Shown here one piece after another: positions 57,260-64,000 of a stretch of DNA of 64,000 nt. Below the pieces are notes generated by a model. That model did not search any database and was not told where the DNA came from. It saw only the letters and a program-made list of their open reading frames with translations. Each line of letters starts with the position of its first letter. Within the stretch, counting starts at the first letter, position 1. The translations under genes were made by a program, and so were the position numbers. The DNA is from Odontocerum albicorne (lineage: Eukaryota > Arthropoda > Insecta > Trichoptera > Odontoceridae): assembly GCA_949825065.1 (NCBI GenBank), contig OX463841.1, forward strand, positions 21,137,381 to 21,201,380, read 5' to 3'.

Positions 57260-58546
57260 TAGGTCCTTACATATGAAATTAGCGTTTTGTTTGGGAGGAA
57301 CATAAAGTTGATTTTTTTTTAATATAATATATTTATTTAATCAAAGTATGTACCATTGCTATCTATGCACTTTTGCCATCTCATAGGTAGTTCATCGATC
57401 CCTTTACTTAAAAAAACCATTCGGACGGGAATCAATAAAATCTTTGAAGTCGGTTTGGACTGCCCCATCGGAGTTGAATTTTTTCCCTTGCAAGAAGTTA
57501 TCCAAATTTCGAAAAAAATAGTAATCTGTTGGGGCAAGGTCCGGAGAGTACGGTGGATGTCTTAGACATTCCAATTGAAGCTCTTCTAATTTGGTAGCCG
57601 TCTGTTGTGCAGTGTGTGGTCTAGCGTTATCATGAAGCAGCAGTGGCCTAGAGCGATTAACCAGCCTCGGTTGTTTAGCAGCTAGCTTTTCCATCATGGT
57701 TTGCAGTTGCTGACAATAGACATCTGCCGTAATCGTCTGGCCAGATTTAAGAAAACTGTAGTGAACGACACCAGCACTAGTCCACCAAACGCTCACAAGT
57801 AACTTTTTTGGAGTCAATTTTCGCTTGGGGCATGGTTTGGCTGGTTCGGCAGGGTTCAGCCATTGCGATGAGCGCTTCCGATTATCATACAGGATCCACT
57901 TTTCATCACAGGTAATGATTCGATTCAAAATCCCTTCATTATTGTGCCGGTTGAGTAATGCAACGCAGCAGTCAACGCGCGTTTGTTGATTTGCTTCACT
58001 CAATTCGTGAGGTACCCACCTTTCAAGCTTTTTCACCTTCCCAATTTGCTTCAAGTGGATTAAAACAGTTTTATCACTAACACCGCAGCCTGCAGCTAAC
58101 TCGGACGTGGTTTGCGATGGATCCGCTTCCACAATAGCCTTCAATTCTTCATTATCAACTTTGGTCTCCGGCCGTCCACGGGGCTTGTTTTGCAGCTCGA
58201 AATTTCCAGAACGAAAACGTTGGAACCAAAAACGCACTGTGTTTTCTTTTGCGGCACTGTCGCCATACACATCATTAATCCTTCGAGCCGTTTCTGCAGC
58301 ACTGGTGCCACGGTGGAACTCGTACTCGTAAATAACGCGATATTTCAAGTTTTCCATTTTGTAAACTGAGTGACGCAAAGAAAAAAAACAATTGAGGATA
58401 AAACAAATGAATTATAATTTTCGAAACACAAATACTTGAGTAAATAGCTGTATAAATTTGAATTTGATATTCCTAACCAAAGAGAAGATATTTGAGATCA
58501 AAGTTGCCAGTACGGCAAAACGCCAATTTCATATGTAAGGACCTAA
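57260..58546 (-). mobile_element. mariner element, near-complete (1.29 kb), cecropia-type
   Basis: Inverted termini of 30 bp: taggtccttacatatgaaat at 57260 and the same, inverted, ending at 58546. They differ at one position (a/g). TA flanks both ends. Length and termini match complete mariners, and the transposase reads minus. A single frameshift separates it from an intact copy, so it is among the youngest elements in the window. Confidence 0.95.
57337..58378 (-). pseudogene. mariner (DD34D) transposase, one frameshift in C-terminus
   Basis: The frame opens at 58378; the more usual start is the second Met at 58357 (MENLKYRVIYEYEF). The N-terminal paired helix-turn-helix covers about residues 10-120. 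Catalytic motifs are ITCDEKWI, LLHDNARPHT and YSPDLAPTDYYFF, with 34 residues between the second and third Asp, so the triad is complete. NFLQGKKF follows, as in the cecropia subfamily that includes human Hsmar1. A seven-base A-run on the plus strand (57410-57416) shifts the frame and gives a stop at 57404. The remaining C-terminus (LPMRWQKCIDSNGTYFD) is readable in the next frame to 57337. A one-base homopolymer error in the assembly could be the cause. Confidence 0.93.
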
Positions 58547-58599
58547 TATTTATTTGTTAAGACTACTTACTATTCTTTGAAGGTGACCAAATCTAGAAT

Positions 58600-58830
58600 G
58601 AGAAGATCTAATTGCAGAAATGTACTTCATGTATCGGGTCAACAAAAGAAAACACAGCAGTTTTAATATCAGATCGTGTACAGTAGTATACAGAAAGATG
58701 CGAAGTTTACCTGGGCCAAGAAATATCACAGGTGACAAACCCAGAACCATGAAGAAGGAGACACTCGATCACGTATTTTTTAACTGTTTGAATCACTCTT
58801 TCTGGAGAGTGTGTACAACCTAATTGTTAA
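58600..58830 (+). other. possible retrotransposon-derived frame
   Basis: The frame 58620-58823 contains KKETLDHVFFNCLNHSFWR, which resembles the ETxxHxxFxC motif near the end of some LINE proteins. Nothing else supports it. Confidence 0.3.
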
Positions 58831-59335
58831 AATTATGCATTATTTCCAATCAATATAGCATGTATATGTCCCTCAATAATCCAAATATTAATGCCATCTT
58901 TTCAAAATAGATTTCCAGTTACGATATCAGCATTTAAATTTAACAAATATGAGAATCATGTATTTGTGAAATTAATCATACAAAGGGCACAAATCACTGT
59001 CAGTAGGGTGAATTGCCTGGACCAAAAAACATAGCCACAAAAAATTAGAATGACATTGACAAGAACATTGTTTTTTGTCTGACTTTTGTATTATTCATTG
59101 CATTTTTATCCATGTAAAAATAAATAATTGGAAATTAAGTACTCAGTTTATACTTAACACACCAGAAACAAAAACTTTGTATAGATTAATATTTTTTTAA
59201 ATAAAGTATTCTTTAATTATTAAGTTTGAGAATTTATATCTGAGGGAAAGTAAATAGTAGAGTATATATGATGAGATGTATATAAACAAGCAAAACAATG
59301 ACTGCTAGACACTGTTTTAAAAAAGTATATAATTT
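58831..59335. other. AT-rich stretch, no gene seen
   Basis: A LINE-tail-like 'catgtaaaaataaataattg' lies near 59112. Otherwise nothing. Confidence 0.4.
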
Positions 59336-59425
59336 TTTTAGAGCAAGCACTAATATTTATTTATTTAACCAAAATTCGATACTGACTTTTGGTTAAATAA
59401 ATAAATATTAGCGTTTGCTCTAAAA
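59336..59425. repeat. inverted repeat with 39-bp arms and 12-bp loop
   Basis: Left arm 59336-59374 (ttttagagcaagcactaata to ttatttaaccaaaa) pairs with 59387-59425. Two or three mismatches. It would form a long hairpin if transcribed. It could be a small MITE or a hairpin RNA source. Confidence 0.85.
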
Positions 59426-59916
59426 TTAATATTTTTTCATGAAAGCAATCAAAGATGTCAACAATATTAATTGTATAGAATTTAGCATATCTAGCGTGCA
59501 TGAAAATCATCCTGATCAAAACTACGTTATTTGTCAATTCACATTTAATAAATATAAATAAAAATAAATAAATAAATAAACATTCTAAGCATAGATTTTC
59601 CTTGCATCCTTTTATTGTTAGAAAAATTATTTTCTTTCTTTTAAGTGTCAAATTTTCGTATTCCAGCAGGACATTTTAATGGGTCAAAGAAATTTAAAGG
59701 CTTTTAATGATATTTTTTTTACTTTTTATTAATTGTCAATTTTTATAATGAAACATGCAAAATACTCCTCTGTCTAACAAGGCGTATGCCCGCCCGTTTT
59801 AAAGCAGTCAGGTTTCACAAAACAAAATGAAAAAATCAAAGAAACATATATAGAGCAGCCATAAGGGTAAACATCTCACTTAAACATGAGACAAATCAAA
59901 TCTCATCATAATCAAG
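59426..59916. other. AT-rich stretch with (AAAT)-type microsatellite
   Basis: 'aataaaaataaataaataaa' near 59558-59580. No gene seen. Confidence 0.4.
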
Positions 59917-60122
59917 GACGCCCTCCATGGCCTAGATGATAAAACGCATATCTCCCAACCCGGGGTTTGCAAGTTCGATTGCCGTTGGAATCCCAGATTT
60001 TTTAAAAAAGAATTCCTGTTTCATTTTCACTCAATGTCTTTTTGGTTGGTTAGAAGAGATTGCCACATAGCAATAAACCCTCTATATTGTACAGTATACA
60101 ACGAAAGTGTAATACAATACAA
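59917..60122 (+). mobile_element. tRNA-derived SINE (family A), full length
   Basis: A-box 'catggcctagatgataaaac', B-box 'gcaagttcgattgccgttgg', body 'cctgtttcattttcactcaa' and 'tttggttggttagaagagat', tail 'agtatacaacgaaagtgtaa' and 'tacaatac'. The tail is the start of the 120-bp triplication that follows. Confidence 0.88.
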
Positions 60123-60470
60123 TTACATTAGACCAGACGGCTCAGCGGGAGGGAGTGCGCGTCCAGGATCGGGCTTTTCTCTCATAGAAGATCAACACGA
60201 TTGACGTGGAGAAGCAGCTCGCGATTGTGTAATACAATACAATTACATTAGACCAGACGGCTCAGCGGGAGGGAGTGCGCGTCCAGGATCGGGCTTTTCT
60301 CTCATAGAAGATCAACACGATTGACGTGGAGAAGCAGCTCGCGATTGTGTAATACAATACAATTACATTAGACCAGACGGCTCAGCGGGAGGGAGTGCGC
60401 GTCCAGGATCGGGCTTTTCTCTCATAGAAGATCAACACGATTGACGTAGAGAAGCAGCTCGCGATTGGTG
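60111..60470 (+). repeat. 120-bp tandem triplication spanning a SINE tail
   Basis: Units start aatacaatacaattacatta at 60111, 60231 and 60351. The SINE's terminal 'gtgtaatacaatac' is inside each repeat boundary. The rest, 'gaccagacggctcagcggga' to 'gaagcagctcgcgatt', is GC-rich and unrelated to the SINE. One difference (cgtgga/cgtaga). Confidence 0.95.
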
Positions 60471-60545
60471 TTGGAATGGCGAGGGGATCTTCAACTACGT
60501 GGCTCTGCAACGACGATGACACCAAGAAAAATAATTTTAATCAGA
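60471..60545 (+). mobile_element. fragment of GC-rich dispersed repeat
   Basis: 'ttggaatggcgaggggatct' and 'gctctgcaacgacgatgac' recur at 62502-62545 ('ttggaatggcgagagcaccc', 'cagcaacgacgacgag'). Probably a retrotransposon piece that also supplies the 120-bp unit. Confidence 0.5.
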
Positions 60546-60714
60546 AACAATTAATGATACAACTATTCAAGATACTAGTAAAGATGTATTTTTTTAACTT
60601 TTATACACATTTATGTTTTAAACAACTACATTTTAATCATTTATTCCACCATATATCTAATTCTAGTTCGTTAAGTTCAAAAAGGAATTATTTTGATTAT
60701 TGTTTTAAACTTAA

Positions 60715-60988
60715 TTTAGTGATAGCTGTTTTAATGATCCTATTGTGATTTTCACTTAAAACCACCGTTTAATTTATCCTTATATGTTACAGTAACAAAA
60801 GTAAATTAGTGATAGCTATTTTAATGATCCTGTTGTGTTTTTCACTTAAAACCACCGTTTCATTTATCCTTATATGTTACAATAACAAAAGTAAATTAGT
60901 GATAGCTATTTTAATGATCCTATTGTGTTTTTCACTTAAAACCACCGTTTGTTTCATTTATCCTTATATGTTACAGTAACAAAAGTAA
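60715..60988 (+). repeat. 90-bp tandem repeat, 3 copies
   Basis: 'ttagtgatagctattttaat' begins copies at 60717, 60807 and 60897. The third has four extra bases (gttt). Confidence 0.92.
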
Positions 60989-61871
60989 ACTCACGAAGAA
61001 AATTAAATATAATAAAATTTACTTCCAGGCAAGTGCTCGCACGGGTTAGTTAGGAGTTGGAGCCAGCACCGCCACGTTTCCTTTGAGAGCAGCTCGCGTG
61101 TTAGCAGATTAGAAAATTTAAGTACATATTTCGCTAATTGTTTGGTCCACACCATTCTCGCTCGGTTTACTTCTTTATACGTTCCCATCAACATTGTTTT
61201 CATTAAATTAAATATTGTTATTATGCAGACTCATTAACCGATTTGTATCTTTATTAAAATGTACACCTTACATTTTATTTTCCTTTTCATAATCAATTAT
61301 TTGTTTTACAATAAGTGCGTGAAATGTTCATCAACTTTGTAATAATATATCAAGTATGAAAATGTGTCTGATTTTGTCGTAATAATTCAAAAATATTTTA
61401 GACATTCAAAAATATTTATGGGCTATATTCAAATTGATTGATAACACGACAACTGTAATTATGTACTCTCTTCTCTTCTTTTATTGCTTATGTATTTTTA
61501 TATGGAGTTTATTGTATAGCACACTCTTCCACACTTGCTGGAATCAATTATTATTATTATTAAAGCCGAGTTCAGATTATAAATCTACTTTCAGGTTTTA
61601 TTAAAACAAGGCATTAGAATAAAATCGCGTCAAGTTAGGTTGGGAGATATTATAATATATTGGAAATGGATTTTTTTCATATTTACAGTATTCAATACAT
61701 TTTAAAAATTTACAGAATAGTGAAAATTGTTATAAAAATTCTGAAATGATTTTTAAAATGCCAATTTTTAATTATTCGAATTTCGTAAATATTGTCAAGA
61801 ACTTACGTTTGCAAAACTAAACATAAAAAGTCTCGAATAATCTATTTAAAATGCTTAATTATACTTTACAT
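60989..61871. other. AT-rich stretch; GC-rich patch at 61028-61100
   Basis: The patch ('gcaagtgctcgcacgggtta', 'gccagcaccgccacgtttcc') is not a recognised repeat. No gene seen. Confidence 0.35.
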
Positions 61872-62075
61872 AGACGACCTTCGTGGCCTAGTATAAAGAG
61901 ATGCATTACCACGCGGTAACGCACTCCGGACTTCCGTGCGGCATGTCGTCGATTCGAAACCCCGCGCTGTGCTAACCCCCTCGAATCACACAGATATTTT
62001 TTCTGCCTAATATTCGAGGATATAAAGATATCAATGACTTCGGTCATATCTATTCTTCCAAAAAAAAAAAAAAAG
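61872..62075 (+). mobile_element. tRNA-like SINE with poly-A tail (third type)
   Basis: Head 'cttcgtggcctagtataaag' (A-box-like), a paired 'taccacgcggta' arm, and 'gtcgtcgattcgaaaccccg' (B-box-like). A body of about 100 bp follows and a run of about 15 A ends it (62060-62074). The tail differs from families A and B. Only one copy is in the window, so its family status is inferred. Confidence 0.5.
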
Positions 62076-62094
62076 GATAAAAAACATGCCTTTA

Positions 62095-62455
62095 CGCTCC
62101 GATAGTATTACATCGGTGTGCCATCGAATCCAGTACAGCGGTGTGGCTGGTGAGTTTACTGGTGTGCAACAATTCACTCACTTTGTGCTCCGATAATCTT
62201 ACATCGGTGTGCCATCGAATCCAGTACAGCGGTGTGGCTGGTGAGTTTACTGGTGTGCAACAATTCACTCACTTTGTGCTCCGATAATCTTACATCGGCG
62301 TGCCATCGAATCCAGTACAGCAATGTGGCTGGTGAGTTTACTGGTGTGCAACAATTCACTCACTCTGTGCTCCGATAATCTTACATTGGTATGCCATCGA
62401 ATCCAGTATAGCAGTGTGGCTGGTGAGTTTACTGGTGTGCAACAATTCACTCAAA
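62095..62455 (+). repeat. 91-bp tandem repeat, 4 copies
   Basis: 'tccgataatcttacatcggt' at 62099, 62190, 62281 and 62372 marks the units. Copies differ at about one to five sites each. The array ends at caattcactcaa. Confidence 0.94.
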
Positions 62456-62501
62456 AAAACTCCACGGCACAGTTTCGCTTTCTAACTGAATAAATCTTGG
62501 A

Positions 62502-62712
62502 ATGGCGAGAGCACCCTCGACTACGGGACCCAGCAACGACGACGAGTTGATAAGACGCCTGTCTTCCGATTTGGAGGTTGGGAACTCGATTCCTGCTGGT
62601 ACCCGAAAAAATAAAAGGGTTTCTGTATCCTTTTCCCTTTAAGACTCTTAAACGTATTTCCGTTTGGTTGAAAGAGATTATACTGTAAACAGTGAAAGTG
62701 TAATACAACAAT
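62502..62712 (+). mobile_element. SINE family A fused to GC-rich repeat fragment
   Basis: The first 45 bp match the fragment at 60471. From 62546 the SINE runs: 'gttgataagacgcctgtctt', 'gggaactcgattcctgctgg', 'taaacgtatttccgtttggt', tail 'aaacagtgaaagtgtaatac'. The expected start of the head is replaced by the GC-rich piece, giving a chimera. Confidence 0.72.
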
Positions 62713-62869
62713 AAAATATTATTTGTGAAGTATCTATTTTTCACTCCTGTAATGTTCTTAATACTAGGTAATATGTTATGTCTGGAATACAAACATTCCA
62801 TTTTGTTTCCTTTGCAGATATTTTCGTTTTTTAATTGTATTAATAAAAATCTCGACTTATTATTTTTTG
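62713..62869. other. AT-rich stretch, no gene seen
   Basis: Nothing recognised. Confidence 0.35.
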
Positions 62870-63230
62870 TTGTTTTGTTACGTTCACATAATGAGGAGTC
62901 CTTTGTTAAGTCGTTCTCTTATCTCCACATATCGCCCGTTTCTCTCCCCGCTCCGTTATTCTCTCATTAAAACCTTTACGGCCTACGCAAGCGCCCCCTC
63001 CCCCCTCTCCACGTTGAAGCGTGTAAATTTAAGGTCTTAATTTTATAATTATCCTATAAACAATTAGCAACTCTTTCACTGAGAATGTAATTTTAGAATG
63101 TTACGGGAGATACGAGAATGCCGTATGTTGGGCTTTGTGTTTTGCATTAGCGCGTGTTGGAAATCGTCATGTTGTTATATATTAATTAATTAAGCCGTTA
63201 TTGTTCATACCTGCCATTGTTTTACTCCTA
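62870..63230. promoter_or_regulatory. C-rich island plus unique flank, putative conserved element
   Basis: 'gcccgtttctctccccgctc', 'aacctttacggcctacgcaa', 'gcgccccctcccccctctcc', then 'gttacgggagatacgagaat' and 'tttgcattagcgcgtgttgg'. Unique; TTTGCAT is POU-like. Confidence 0.35.
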
Positions 63231-63374
63231 GCATCTACGCTTTATGTTTTATACGTTCATTTCTGAGTAATGTTGAAATAAATGAGAAAAGAACTCAGTG
63301 GTGTAACTGAAACTTTACCATAAGTGCTCCCGGACTTTACATTATGATATATTATATTGTATGGTACTCGTAAT

Positions 63375-63475
63375 ATAGTACACTGCACAAACTAACTAAT
63401 CTCTTCCAACCAGTCAGAAAGGTGTTAATGATGCCTCTAGTGAATACTAAATGGAACACTTTTTCAATAAATATC
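63375..63475 (-). mobile_element. SINE family A 3' fragment, minus strand
   Basis: 'actaatctcttccaaccagt', 'cagaaaggtgttaatgatgc', 'agtgaatactaaatggaaca'. The head is missing. Confidence 0.65.
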
Positions 63476-63540
63476 ATTGTTTTATTAATTAATATTTTAA
63501 TGTCGTAGAATTGAAAAGTCATTTTATTTCATTTTCGTTG

Positions 63541-63548
63541 TACGAGTA
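63541..63548. repeat. TACGAGTA scar-like octamer in SINE A tail
   Basis: This copy reads ttcgttg-TACGAGTA-tacag. The SINE A copy at 43951-44166 reads ttcattg-TA-tacag at the same place. The difference is exactly six bases, CGAGTA. Confidence 0.7.
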
Positions 63549-63692
63549 TACAGTATAACCTGACGTGCTTTTTGGCGTACGGCAATCACATTCAATCAAC
63601 CAGAAAGATTTTAAAGAGAATTTTAGTGAAAATAAAGCTTGAACATTTTTTCAATAAATACTATATAATTATTTTATTCATAAATACGTATC

Positions 63693-63747
63693 TTAATGAT
63701 GTAAAATGGAAGATATATGTTAAATGTCTTCCATTTTACATCATTAA
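63693..63747. repeat. perfect hairpin, 20-bp arms, 15-bp loop
   Basis: ttaatgatgtaaaatggaag pairs exactly with cttccattttacatcattaa. Located in DNA that splits a SINE copy. Confidence 0.9.
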
Positions 63748-63880
63748 AAGACGCGTTTATGCCTGAAGGGTTAACTAGACTGAAAAACCTTTGTTAAAAA
63801 GATCGGTAATTAACATCGTGGAATCGAACCCACAACCCAGAAAGAAAAGGTATCTTACCACCTAGGTTACAGAGTCAAAT

Positions 63881-64000
63881 ATGAATACATATGAAGTTAC
63901 AGATGTAACAAAATGTACATTTATACCCTCATATTTTTCTCAAGAATCTTATAATTCTTTAAGAAGCTAATATATTTTTTTAAACCTCATTGATTAACCA
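63881..64000. other. AT-rich end of window
   Basis: Nothing recognised. Confidence 0.4.

Larger units (their letters stand above)
63535..63880 (-). mobile_element. SINE family A copy split by a hairpin-bearing insert
   Basis: Tail and body lie at 63535-63650 ('cagtataacctgacgtgct', 'caatcaaccagaaagatttt'). The head lies at 63775-63880 ('catcgtggaatcgaacccac', 'ggtatcttaccacctaggtt'). Between them are about 120 bp with a perfect hairpin (63693-63747). The tail carries TACGAGTA at 63541. Confidence 0.65.

Overview
The window reads as non-coding DNA from an insect nuclear genome. It is AT-rich, has no operon structure and no complete host gene, and is packed with transposon fragments, tRNA-derived SINEs and tandem repeats. 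Lepidoptera is my best guess. This rests on a cecropia-type mariner, degenerate LINE 3' ends of a style I associate with moths and butterflies, and tRNA-headed SINEs. It is an inference; no phylogenetic marker gene is present.

Layout. 1-9 kb: a deleted mariner, an 82-bp minisatellite, a TTAA-bounded MITE and a long TA microsatellite. 9-13 kb: a truncated second mariner, another transposase relic and a GC-rich conserved-looking block. 13.4-15.2 kb: a 1.75-kb array built from 55- and 70-bp units. 15-29 kb: LINE relics, SINEs, GC-rich islands, a 200-N assembly gap and a palindromic foldback. 29.8-30.8 kb: a SINE whose 3' half has expanded into ten 90-bp copies. 31-44 kb: GC-rich islands, SINEs, a candidate 42-nt exon and a 34-bp array. 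44.4-45.9 kb: a non-LTR retrotransposon relic with twelve copies of a 76-bp segment at its 5' side. 46-51 kb: foldbacks, a second SINE family, a GC-rich candidate first exon and a 272-bp duplication. 52-55 kb: a roughly 90-bp array and a Penelope-like foldback with hammerhead-like cores inserted in a LINE relic. 57.3-58.5 kb: a nearly intact mariner. 59-64 kb: more SINEs and tandem arrays.

Host function can only be guessed. GC-rich, repeat-free islands recur every few kilobases and hold homeodomain-, POU- and SOX-like sites. That pattern suits a gene desert or very large intron around a developmental regulator. The candidate 42-nt exon (35656-35697, +) and the candidate TATA/first exon (48895-49155, -) are the only host-transcript signals I can support.

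Most notable observation: the 8-mer TACGAGTA (or TACTCGTA) occurs 29 times outside transposase sequence. In at least three comparisons with a paralogous repeat it appears as a 6-bp insertion at a TA. Two mariners in the window end in TA-CGAGG, so these look like excision scars of a mariner-type element. Second theme: several minisatellites are expansions of segments inside transposable elements.
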